The position numbers and the translations under genes are program-made. From Prevotellaceae bacterium (GTDB lineage: Bacteria > Bacteroidota > Bacteroidia > Bacteroidales > UBA932), in NCBI GenBank assembly GCA_031276235.1, contig JAISNL010000032.1, forward strand, positions 1 through 38,721: a stretch of 38,721 bases of DNA. Direction: 5' to 3'. Under the pieces are notes generated by a model that made no database searches, had not been told where the DNA came from, and was given only the letters and a program-made list of their open reading frames with translations. Below, one piece after another: positions 17,401 to 24,320 of this stretch; the stretch's first letter is position 1; every line of letters starts with the position of its first letter.

Positions 17401-17406
17401 TTTCAT
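14401..17406 (-). CDS. Large periplasmic TPR-repeat protein
   Basis: This 1001-residue protein has a signal peptide (1-24, cleavage about AKA/Q) followed by tetratricopeptide repeats along almost its whole length. The repeats carry A-x-x-x-Y-x-x-x-L and A-x-x-Y-F-x-K-Y patterns every 34-37 residues. No enzyme domain or C-terminal sorting signal is visible. TPR arrays are protein-protein scaffolds. In Bacteroidota, large TPR proteins of this kind work at the outer membrane or in cell-envelope assembly (family knowledge), and the barrel gene directly downstream supports such a role. A possible -7 box TAATTTTG lies on the minus strand at 17497-17490. Because the array is uniform, I cannot say which TPR subfamily this is. 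Confidence 0.85.
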   Translation of the reverse strand: MKLKLLKFALVAFTSVTVCVSAKAQSNYNKAIDLYNKGVYVEAQQLFVQERSSVPATDQTKLSNIDYYNAMCSLKLKQPNAEVTAQTFINKYTESKLRNDLVFALGVYFYDVKNSYRDAEKYFKQVKRSELSPGEQGEFDFKYGQIHLKSGATDEALQYFANTKNNIHTRFASQAEYYYAHTLYEQKKYASALESFLNLKNDDDYASVVPYYILQIYFYQKEYDKVIEEGTVFYEKASKQRQGEIARVVAESYMNKSDYTKAREYFDKYENSSSARGKISAADYYLMAYIDFQQGNYDKAAQTLQRIPIKNDTLSQKTLYLLGGIYANTGKKDKALPMFERAGKMNFDEETTADATFNHAKLALELKGDTKPMSDFLKKDKSKANDPQIRNFLMNTYITEKRFSEAIALIESVSNPTEQDYANLQKAAYYAGLEAFKAKKIDEAMTYFDSSLKLSKYDASIASLAKYWQAEIQYSKKNYDEAKTGLQNFINTNITKNTDEYKMAHYTLGYCELDNKNINEAASWFTKYLNLAGNSKNVYVADCYNRIGDCKFKQRDFRTASENYERAYSIKKSNPDYSLYQNALSLGLLNDDVKKRKLLAAVISQYPNSQYAAAACFESGRMYVQKQDYENAEKDFKVILNKYGKTSYYRQALIELGLISINDERTDDALVYYKRVIDEYPNSQEAKTALDGIKDIYVNGGNVNEFFAYADRKKITVTKDNRDSLSFAAAERKYLFGDCSGSTAAMQQYLKDFPNGNSHLNAKYYIGDCYYRREKYAEAADMFKDLINIPSGNGLPKNILNRYARAKYMTEDFEAAAQAFARAARESENSEDVREALLFAMRAYNKVKNYEQAAEMATKYAALPTIKADGRTEALITKAHALKELGRDDDAISVFKILAENPKTIEGSEATYNIIDYTYQKGKADEAEKMIFKFNESKAFHGEWLARSFIILANIYIDKKDYFQAEATLNSIIENYRKTDDGVISEAKETVETIKKLKGKN

Positions 17407-17497
17407 ATAATATCTATTTAATAAATAAAACTCTCTAAATCTTTTACTACTGGATTTATTAAAAACTATTTTTCAGTGTTTTGTTGAAACAAAATTA

Positions 17498-17754
17498 TAC
17501 ATATTTTTTAATATCAGCGAAAATTAGATGATTTGCTACATGTTAAATTATCGAAAATATTAGATATCAGACATTCTCGCCGAAATAAATATTAGCCGCA
17601 ATGTGCAGTATGCGCGTTGTATGACATCATAATAACGCAGTTCGTTGTTGCGAGCGCAAACGGCAGCAAACAACAATTCCCTCCGATACAGCAAAATTTG
17701 ATTTTAACAGATGGATTTCTTTGTTATAATTCATCAATCATCGCTCCGAGCGTC
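17498..17754. other. Intergenic spacer before the tandem repeat
   Basis: Part of the 665-base gap between the TPR gene and btuB. This stretch has no supported gene, RNA or hairpin; the rest of the gap is the repeat array and its flanking dispersed repeat. Confidence 0.5.
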
Positions 17755-17985
17755 TTGTTCGACTCTTTTAGAACCTCGCGAGGCTCTCAGAGAACCTTGT
17801 TCGACTCTTTTAGAACCTCGCGAGGCTCTCAGAGAACCTTGTTCGACTCTTTTAGAACCTCGCGAGGCTCTCGGAGAACCTTGTTCGACTCTTTTAGAAC
17901 CTCGCGAGGCTCTCGGAGAACCTTGTTCGACTCTTTTAGAACCTTGATCGACTCTTTTAGAACCTCGCGAGGCTCTCGGAGAACC
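17755..17985. repeat. 42-base tandem repeat array (five full units and one half unit)
   Basis: The full units are 17755-17796, 17797-17838, 17839-17880, 17881-17922 and 17944-17985. A 21-base half unit at 17923-17943 sits before the last. Each begins TTGTTCGACTCTTTTAGAAC (TTGATC in the last), continues with the palindrome CCTCGCGAGG, and ends GCTCTC(A/G)GAGAACC. Units 1-2 have A and the others G at the variable base. Because 42 is a multiple of three, several frames stay open on both strands. That explains the apparent ORFs here, which I do not regard as genes. Units can fold as small hairpins. Confidence 0.85.
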
Positions 17986-17990
17986 TTGAT

Positions 17991-18022
17991 CCTCGCTTTT
18001 TGTGACAAAATGACAGTTTTGA
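17991..18022 (+). repeat. Dispersed repeat with CCTCGCTTTT and GTGACAAAATG, copy 2
   Basis: CCTCGCTTTTTGTGACAAAA continues TGACAGTTTTGA and nearly equals 8285-8317. It directly abuts the 42-base array, so array and element may have arrived or evolved together. Confidence 0.6.
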
Positions 18023-18071
18023 GAAAAAACGCTCGCCTCTTTTTTTATTTGCTCAATAATTCGCATATATT

Positions 18072-20138
18072 TTATTTCCTTTTTTTAAATTCAGGTTTCA
18101 CTTCTATAAACAAACCAAAGTTTCTGCCTGCCATCGGTCTTGATAAAACAGACTGGTATTCTTCGTTGAAAATATTATTTACACACAGTTTAATCGAAAG
18201 CCTCGCCCATTTCATCTTCATGGTTTTTTCTATAGCAATGTCGCTCATAAAATAAGGTTCGAGGCTGGATATTTTTGTATTTTTTTCATTGTTTGATGTA
18301 GTAAAACGCTCGCTGTAATAAGTCCATTTATAAGTAAGCATCCATGTTTTCCACGCAAGTTTGGATGTAAGGGCAGCCGAAAATTCGGGGATATACACAA
18401 GCTGCTTGCCTGTTGACCTGTCAGCCCAGTTCACGGGGCTGTCGTGGTTTATGGAGCGTGTCCATGCAAAATTTCCATCTGTTGAAAGTTTTATGTTTTT
18501 AATAAAATCAATATCGTTTTTTAATTTAACTTCAAGTCCGTAACTGTTCACTTTTTTCACATTTGAAGGCGACCAGAAGCCTTTGAAACTTGGCAGCCAC
18601 ACTATCCAGTTTTTTATATTTGAATTAAACGCCGTTATTTCCGCTTTCAGATTTGCGCGTCTGCCCTGTAAATTAAATTCAATTCCGCCATCGTAAGTGT
18701 AGCCTGTTTCGTTGCGGAGCGAATCATTTCCTCCGGGCATGAAGTAAAGGTCATTGAGCGTGGGATAGCGGTAATTTTTCGCAATGGATGCTTTGGCTTT
18801 TATGTTTCCGTTTGCCGAGATGTCGTAATTGATGAATGCGGCGGGAATCAGAGGCGTATTTTTGTTGCCGTAAAATTCTTCGCGAAAGTTCACTGCAATC
18901 CCCAGCCTTTCTGCGGGTCTATATTTTGCCGCCACAAAAGACGAAAGTTCAAATCTAGATTTTATATATCCAATAATTACAGGCTGATTGCTCGAATTGA
19001 TGATTGCATTATCTTTGCTGTTCACAGCATTTTGATGCGCAGTAACATTTGCCGTCAGCATCCACTTTTTGCCCAAGTAATATTCAATGTCGAATTTTGC
19101 GAAAGCCGTATTTACGCGGCTTTGCGAATGTATCATTTTCACCATTTCGCCTGTTCCATCGCTGCCCGAATATGAATACGACAAATCGGTATATGTATAG
19201 CCCGCCTTTGCCTGCAATTTGATGTTTGCAAAAAATTTATTCCACGACAGCGCCATGCGTAGCGTTTGCTCGTTCTGCTGGCTGCGGCTGCTGTTTTCTT
19301 CGCGATAGTCGAGGTTAAGTACAGGTATTCCGCGTTTGGATTTTAAATACCATGCCGACAGTCCGAAATGCGAGCCGTCTTCGGCAGTGAAATAAACCTC
19401 CTGCAAAGCGTGAAAATCTGTGTAATCGCCGTTTTTGTTGCGTTCAACAGGATATTTGAACCCCGCAATATTGCCGTTTTCGTCTTTTTTATATTCTTTT
19501 TTATCGTAATTTACATATTTAAAATCATTATCCGAATCGGTATAGGCAATGCGTGTAGAAGAATGGAAATTTTTTTTCCCGAAGTCAAGCCTCAAAAAAC
19601 TGTCGTATGTATCAAAACTGCTTATGCCCTGAACATATTGCACAGCCAGTCCATCATCTGTGGCAGGTTTTGTATTCATTGCTATTGCGCCGCCAAGCCC
19701 GCCTCCTGTTACGCTCACCGAACTTGCGCCGTGATATAAACTTGCATCGTCAATAAAATATGATGGTATCAGCGAGAAATCTACCATGCCAAGCATGGGA
19801 GAATTAAGTTTCATTCCGTTCCAAGTAACCTGAGTATGCGAAGGAGCAGCGCCGCGAAACGAGGCTGTTGACAGAGTTGCCCGTCCGTATGATTTAATGA
19901 AGATTACAGTGTTTTGCGTAAGCACATCCGCCATGGATACGACAATATTTTCGCGCAGGGCAATGGTATCGAGTTTGGTTTGCTGCACTCCTATATCTTT
20001 CATAATGCGTTGAGCGGTTACAGTCGCCGAATCAATGCTCATACGCCATAGGGGTTTATCGTGTTCGCCGTCTGTTTGCGAAAGACCTGTATATGCAAAC
20101 GATATTAAAGCCGATATTACAGTGAAAAATTTCCTCAT
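18072..20138 (-). CDS. btuB: TonB-dependent outer-membrane receptor, BtuB-type
   Basis: A 688-residue TonB-dependent transporter with a signal peptide (1-20) and a TonB-box-like start around D-S-A-T-V-T-A-Q-R. The plug domain (about 55-165) has S-F-R-G-A-A-P-S-H-T-Q-V-T-W-N-G and G-G-L-G-G-A-I, followed by a 22-strand-type barrel. It is the third gene of an operon behind a cobalamin riboswitch and follows a BtuG-type lipoprotein, so the substrate is most likely vitamin B12 or related corrinoids. Transport needs TonB-ExbBD energy from elsewhere. The barrel sequence alone does not prove the substrate. It starts 27 bases after the preceding lipoprotein gene and ends near the 42-base repeat array. 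Confidence 0.88.
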   Translation of the reverse strand: MRKFFTVISALISFAYTGLSQTDGEHDKPLWRMSIDSATVTAQRIMKDIGVQQTKLDTIALRENIVVSMADVLTQNTVIFIKSYGRATLSTASFRGAAPSHTQVTWNGMKLNSPMLGMVDFSLIPSYFIDDASLYHGASSVSVTGGGLGGAIAMNTKPATDDGLAVQYVQGISSFDTYDSFLRLDFGKKNFHSSTRIAYTDSDNDFKYVNYDKKEYKKDENGNIAGFKYPVERNKNGDYTDFHALQEVYFTAEDGSHFGLSAWYLKSKRGIPVLNLDYREENSSRSQQNEQTLRMALSWNKFFANIKLQAKAGYTYTDLSYSYSGSDGTGEMVKMIHSQSRVNTAFAKFDIEYYLGKKWMLTANVTAHQNAVNSKDNAIINSSNQPVIIGYIKSRFELSSFVAAKYRPAERLGIAVNFREEFYGNKNTPLIPAAFINYDISANGNIKAKASIAKNYRYPTLNDLYFMPGGNDSLRNETGYTYDGGIEFNLQGRRANLKAEITAFNSNIKNWIVWLPSFKGFWSPSNVKKVNSYGLEVKLKNDIDFIKNIKLSTDGNFAWTRSINHDSPVNWADRSTGKQLVYIPEFSAALTSKLAWKTWMLTYKWTYYSERFTTSNNEKNTKISSLEPYFMSDIAIEKTMKMKWARLSIKLCVNNIFNEEYQSVLSRPMAGRNFGLFIEVKPEFKKRK

Positions 20139-20165
20139 TTTATTATAGCCTGCGCTTTTGTCTGT

Positions 20166-21077
20166 TTATATGTTTTCGTCTTTTATGCTGCAAATTTCCG
20201 TTGACGATTCGCCTGTGCCGTTTTGTCCGTTATGGTTTAAGGCATTTTGTATTTTTATAAAGTCGATATGCTGCAAGTTTGCATCTGTGCCATCTGCTTT
20301 CACGGCGTTACTTATTTTGAAAAAGTTTTTGTTGCCACCGTTTGGCTGCATATCGCTGCCGTAATTATCGGCGTAGCCCCAGCCGTAGTTTCCCGTGTGG
20401 TAAATATTGTCGCTGTCGATATAGCCTTTATCCTGCAGGCGCACACCTGTCAGCGTATAACTGTTTTCGCCAATCCACAGCGGATAATAATAATCTTGAT
20501 CGTTGGTTTCATTAACTTCTATGCTTCCGCTGTTGCCTTTGCTGTCAGTCCAGTTTACAGCCTCTCTCGGATTTTGAGGTTTGTAATATGTAACCGAATA
20601 ATCAGACACTGTTTCGGGCTTGCCGTATTCGCTGCCTTTCAGTTCGTACCATACATCGTCTGGAATACCGTTTTTGTTCACGTCCTGCATAACCCACACT
20701 GCGGCAGGTTCGGAACTGTTGTCAAACTGGTTGCCTTTAATCGAAAAATCGTATCCGTTGAAACTTCCCTTATTTTCGATGCTATGGTCGAATCCCACAA
20801 CAATATAACCTCCAAAAGCGCCAAGCGATACATATTTGGAGTTTTTTAACCTCTGTTCCGCATATTCTATGGCTGCGGCTTCGGTTGTTACGTTTTCAAA
20901 TTCCAGCGAACTTCCGTTAATAAACTGCCCCGGCGCCGGTTTGTATTCATAAACTTTATTGCTGTACGGCGAATAAGTCGGAACTGGCTGAATTATGGTT
21001 TCATCTTTGCTGCACGAAGCAAGCAACAAACAAATAATTAATAATTTTAAAATTTTTTCTTTCATAATATTTTTCAT
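20166..21077 (-). CDS. Surface lipoprotein of the B12 operon (BtuH-like candidate)
   Basis: A 303-residue lipoprotein with lipobox L-L-A-S-C (Cys22). It contains a compact domain with G-A-F-G-G-Y-I-V-V-G-F-D-H-S-I (about 97-111) and a calcium-loop-like D-V-N-K-N-G-I-P-D-D (about 152-161). W-Y-E-L-K-G-S-E-Y and G-N-Y-G-W-G-Y-A-D-N follow. It lies between the BtuG-type gene (20 bases upstream) and btuB in a riboswitch-controlled operon. In gut Bacteroides, additional surface lipoproteins in B12 loci (BtuH) bind B12 directly. Whether this protein is a true BtuH or another 'cell surface protein' family I cannot decide by eye. An in-frame ATG at 21065 would shorten it by four residues without affecting the lipobox. 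Confidence 0.75.
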   Translation of the reverse strand: MKNIMKEKILKLLIICLLLASCSKDETIIQPVPTYSPYSNKVYEYKPAPGQFINGSSLEFENVTTEAAAIEYAEQRLKNSKYVSLGAFGGYIVVGFDHSIENKGSFNGYDFSIKGNQFDNSSEPAAVWVMQDVNKNGIPDDVWYELKGSEYGKPETVSDYSVTYYKPQNPREAVNWTDSKGNSGSIEVNETNDQDYYYPLWIGENSYTLTGVRLQDKGYIDSDNIYHTGNYGWGYADNYGSDMQPNGGNKNFFKISNAVKADGTDANLQHIDFIKIQNALNHNGQNGTGESSTEICSIKDENI

Positions 21078-21097
21078 TTTATTTTAATATTTTATTT

Positions 21098-22144
21098 TCA
21101 TTTAAAGCAAAAGTTTGCAGGGCAAACGCCAACATCTATCGTATCGATGCAAACGTATTGCGCCGTATATCTGTAAATTTTCCCGTTTTGTACATAATCA
21201 ATCGCATCGGCTACATATATTTCCGAATTTGCAGGCGATACGGCTAATCCATAATATGTTGTGCCTTTGTACGGAATAATTGGCGCATCGGGGAGAGCAG
21301 AGGCTGCTATGCTCATTTTCCATATTGATTTGTTTATAAAATACAGCGTATCGAGCGCACTGTTTATGCACAGACGGGATGGAGAATCGTTTAAATCAAA
21401 ATCTATCTTTTTCTCAATTTCAAAATCGGATGTATTTATGCAATACAGTGACGGTATTTCATGTCCGTAGGGATTGCCCTGATAGCCGCCATCCGTCAAT
21501 ACCCAAAGTTTACTGTTTTTGTCGATTACCATTGAATTGGGCTGTATTCCCGTCTTTATGGAGTCAACAATAACATCGTTTTGGCTGTCGATAACAATAA
21601 TTTTGTTGCCGTACGACCAGCAATTTGCAAAAACGTATTTGCCCGACTGCACCATTTGTTCAGTTGATGCCTGCTGATGTAAAGGTATCGCGCCCGATAT
21701 TTTTTTTGTTGCAAGGTTCAGAATATAAATTTTAGAGCCGTACAAATCGGTAACGTATGCCTTGCTGTCGTCCACAAAATGAATATAGCGGGGAGATATA
21801 AATCCTGTTATAATATCAACTGTTTTGAATGTGTTTACATCAATTGTAAAAATCACGCCCGAATTGTTTACTACAATATAGCCAAGCCCGTTGTGAATAG
21901 CCATCGACTGCGCCACATCGCCAAGTTTAATGCCGTTGGCGCGTACAAAAATTTCGGGTTCTGCGTGTTTTTGGTCAATATCGTAATACGACAGTGAAGC
22001 ATTTCCGTACATGAAATTGCCTTCGTTGACAACAAAAAGCCCGTTGCTGCCGTAGAAGTTAAAGTCCGATTCGTTTTTCGGACCGTAATTCATACACGAT
22101 ACGGCAACAAATAATATTGATATGTAACTTGCTATTTTTTTCAC
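21098..22144 (-). CDS. btuG: BtuG-type cobalamin-binding surface lipoprotein (beta-propeller)
   Basis: A 348-residue lipoprotein (lipobox V-A-V-S-C, Cys17) made of YncE/DUF5074-like beta-propeller repeats. It includes G-L-F-V-V-N-E-G-N-F (about 34-43), P-R-Y-I-H-F-V-D-D-S-K-A-Y-V-T-D-L and Q-P-N-S-M-V-I-D-K-N-S-K-L-W-V-L-T-D-G-G. In Bacteroides, BtuG is a surface propeller that binds B12 with very high affinity and docks on BtuB (established knowledge). As the first gene after a cobalamin riboswitch, with btuB in the same operon, the assignment is strong. The propeller should face outside the cell, anchored by the lipidated cysteine. It starts about 130 bases downstream of the aptamer. Confidence 0.87.
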   Translation of the reverse strand: MKKIASYISILFVAVSCMNYGPKNESDFNFYGSNGLFVVNEGNFMYGNASLSYYDIDQKHAEPEIFVRANGIKLGDVAQSMAIHNGLGYIVVNNSGVIFTIDVNTFKTVDIITGFISPRYIHFVDDSKAYVTDLYGSKIYILNLATKKISGAIPLHQQASTEQMVQSGKYVFANCWSYGNKIIVIDSQNDVIVDSIKTGIQPNSMVIDKNSKLWVLTDGGYQGNPYGHEIPSLYCINTSDFEIEKKIDFDLNDSPSRLCINSALDTLYFINKSIWKMSIAASALPDAPIIPYKGTTYYGLAVSPANSEIYVADAIDYVQNGKIYRYTAQYVCIDTIDVGVCPANFCFK

Positions 22145-22277
22145 GTTCTATATATTAAATTAATCTCAATATGTTTACAAATTAATTTTACGTCAACGTG
22201 AATTAAACAAAAAAAGACAGAATTAAATTTTAATTCGACTCAATCGCTCATTCACCGTAAGCGTAAAATCCGTTTTA

Positions 22278-22462
22278 ATGGCAGGTCTTCTGACTTGTTC
22301 CTGTTTTTGACGCCTTCCCAATTTATTCAAATCAGTGGCAGAAGAGTGTCGAAACATTTTGCTCTTAATCGAGCGGAACTCACAGCAGCGGGAACTGTTC
22401 AGGTTTTACACCTGATTCCCATTTAATTCCGTTTAGTTGCTTTGCTCTACAACCTGTGGAAA
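22278..22462 (-). promoter_or_regulatory. Cobalamin (B12) riboswitch
   Basis: On the plus strand the region begins GGCAGGTCTTCTGACTTG, the reverse complement of the B12 box at the 3' end of the aptamer. It includes CTCACAGCAGCGGGAACTG and a paired ACACCTGATTCCC stretch, both hallmarks of cobalamin aptamers. It therefore reads on the minus strand, toward btuG. When B12 is plentiful it should shut off the uptake operon, most likely by hiding the ribosome binding site or ending transcription. No obvious terminator stem is seen before btuG. Confidence 0.93.
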
Positions 22463-22476
22463 CCATTTTGCGAAAA

Positions 22477-22506
22477 CAAAAGTATTACTTTTTGTTTAAT
22501 CTGCAA
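22477..22506 (-). promoter_or_regulatory. Promoter of the B12 uptake operon
   Basis: On the minus strand TTG (22506-22504) and TACTTTTG (22484-22477) are 19 bases apart, a good Bacteroidota promoter. Transcription would start a few bases before the riboswitch aptamer, as expected. Confidence 0.7.
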
Positions 22507-22933
22507 ATAATCTGCAAAAATATTTTTATTTCTGCTTGCTACAAAAACAGTCTGCACCCAAAGTCCAATCTGGACGCAAACCGTATTTTATTCTTAATTA
22601 TTAAATGCTTTCGCCACGCTGTGGCTGGTTTTTCCTTTTTGTTATTATCCGTATTGCTCGCAGAACTACGCTTCGGTTGCACTTGTAATGACAACCATGT
22701 ATAGAAAAGGCTGTAAATATTTCGGAAACATCCGAAACTCTGCCCGAACCCTCAGCGGAACTTTCGCAGGCTTGCGACAGTATAAGCAATCCAAATATCG
22801 AGCATCAACCAGCAGTGCGCCTATTTTACCGTTTTTGGATACATCCATAATATAACATTTGCCTTGAATCAGTTCTTAAAAATGTGCTGTTTTGGGCAAT
22901 ATTTTTCAGAAAAATGATAATTTTTGCTTAAAA
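22507..22933. other. Intergenic region between the B12 operon and serS
   Basis: No supported gene. The short ORFs here lack start signals and family features. It holds a dispersed repeat on the minus strand at about 22731-22760 (matching 12475-12504). At 22645-22690 a degraded copy of the CATTGCGA/GCAATCC type of element is possible. Confidence 0.5.
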
Positions 22934-22966
22934 TTGTATTCAAATACTATTTGTTTTGTATCTTTG
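22934..22966 (+). promoter_or_regulatory. Promoter of serS
   Basis: TTG at 22934-22936 and TATCTTTG at 22959-22966 with 22 bases between fit the Bacteroidota pattern. The serS ATG follows 38 bases later. Confidence 0.6.
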
Positions 22967-23004
22967 TAAGGTTTTTAAATCAATTTTCAAAATTAATAAA
23001 TTAA

Positions 23005-24273
23005 ATGTTAACTATTAAACAATTACGGGACAATCCAGCACATATTATAGAACGGCTGAAAATTAAAGGATTTGATGCTAAAAATATTATCGCCGAAATT
23101 ATAAAACTCGACGATGAACGAAAGGCTATTCAAACAAAATTAGATGCAAATCTTGCCGACCAAAACAGAATCGCAAAAGAAACAGGAATATTGTTTAAGC
23201 AGGGCAAGCAAACTGAAGCCGAAGCAGCAAAGCAGCAAAGTATTGAACTTAAAGAAATTTCAAAAAAAATGCAGGATGAGCAGGTCGAAGTAGAAAAACT
23301 CCTTTCGGAAAAACTAATTTTGTTGCCTAATATTCCCCACGAGTCTGTTCCTGTCGGCAAAACTGCAGATGATAATATAGAAGTGCGGCGCGGCGGCACA
23401 GTTAACGAATTGCATAATGCCTTGCCACATTGGGAACTTGCCAAAAAATACGACATAATTGATTTTGAACTTGGAGTAAAACTTACGGGCGCAGGATTTC
23501 CTGTTTATAAAGGCAAAGGAGCGCGTCTGCAAAGAGCCTTGATTTCGATGTTTCTTGATATAAACACAGCGGCAGGATATTTGGAAATTGAGCCGCCGAT
23601 TATGGTTAACGAAGATTCGGGTTTTGGCACAGGACAGTTGCCCGACAAAGAAGGACAAATGTATCATGCAGAACTTGACAATTTTTATCTCGTACCTACC
23701 GCCGAAGTTCCTGTAACAAATATTTACAGAGATGTAATTCTGAATAAATCCGATTTTCCTGTAAAAATGACTGCCTATACTCCGTGTTTTCGCCGCGAAG
23801 CAGGTTCGTACGGAAAGGATGTGCGCGGACTTAACAGACTGCATCAATTCGACAAAGTAGAAATAGTAGAACTTTCATTGCCTAAAAATTCGTACGCTGC
23901 ATTAGAAAGGATGGTAAATCATGTAGAAGAAATAATCAAACAGTTGGAATTACCTTACAGAATCATTCGACTTTGCGGCGGCGATATGAGTTTTACATCA
24001 GCGCTTACTTACGATTTTGAAGTTTATTCCGAAGCGCAAAAACGCTGGCTTGAAGTAAGCTCGGTTTCAAATTTCGAATCATTTCAGGCTAGTCGTTTGA
24101 AATTGCGTTACCGCGATGAAAATAAAAAAACGCAACTGGCTCATACGCTCAACGGAAGCGCTCTGGCATTGCCGCGAATCGTTGCTGCGTTGCTCGAAAA
24201 CAATCAAACAGAAGATGGAATAACAATTCCCAAACTGTTGCAGAAATATACAGGATTTGAAAGAATTTTTTAA
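23005..24273 (+). CDS. serS: Seryl-tRNA synthetase
   Basis: This class II synthetase of 422 residues charges tRNA-Ser. The N-terminal long coiled coil that grips the tRNA variable arm is visible (about 25-100, rich in K, E and Q). The catalytic core has P-T-A-E-V-P-V-T (the T-x-E loop binding serine), motif 2 F-R-R-E-A-G-S-Y-G-K-D (about 272-282) and motif 3 with A-L-P-R-I-V-A-A-L-L-E (about 389-399). The length and start agree with the family. It has its own promoter, and the next gene begins 47 bases downstream on the same strand. Confidence 0.97.
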   Translation: MLTIKQLRDNPAHIIERLKIKGFDAKNIIAEIIKLDDERKAIQTKLDANLADQNRIAKETGILFKQGKQTEAEAAKQQSIELKEISKKMQDEQVEVEKLLSEKLILLPNIPHESVPVGKTADDNIEVRRGGTVNELHNALPHWELAKKYDIIDFELGVKLTGAGFPVYKGKGARLQRALISMFLDINTAAGYLEIEPPIMVNEDSGFGTGQLPDKEGQMYHAELDNFYLVPTAEVPVTNIYRDVILNKSDFPVKMTAYTPCFRREAGSYGKDVRGLNRLHQFDKVEIVELSLPKNSYAALERMVNHVEEIIKQLELPYRIIRLCGGDMSFTSALTYDFEVYSEAQKRWLEVSSVSNFESFQASRLKLRYRDENKKTQLAHTLNGSALALPRIVAALLENNQTEDGITIPKLLQKYTGFERIF

Positions 24274-24320
24274 ATACAAACATAAATTAATTAATAAAAT
24301 AAATTATAATATTAAAAAAA

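Noticed and set aside
17755-17985. CRISPR array
   Set aside because: The units follow each other directly with no unique spacers, and no cas genes are nearby.
17617-18255. Apparent repeat-rich protein of 212 residues on the plus strand, and a 110-residue one on the minus strand at 17734-18066
   Set aside because: They exist because the repeat unit is 42 bases, a multiple of three, so several frames stay open. There is no ribosome binding site, and the first overlaps the end of btuB.
20247-20849. 200-residue plus-strand ORF
   Set aside because: It is antisense to the B12-operon surface lipoprotein, which has a lipobox and operon context.
22456-22848. Several short ORFs between the B12 operon and serS
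   Set aside because: They overlap the riboswitch promoter or repeat remnants, lack start signals, and have no recognisable protein features.
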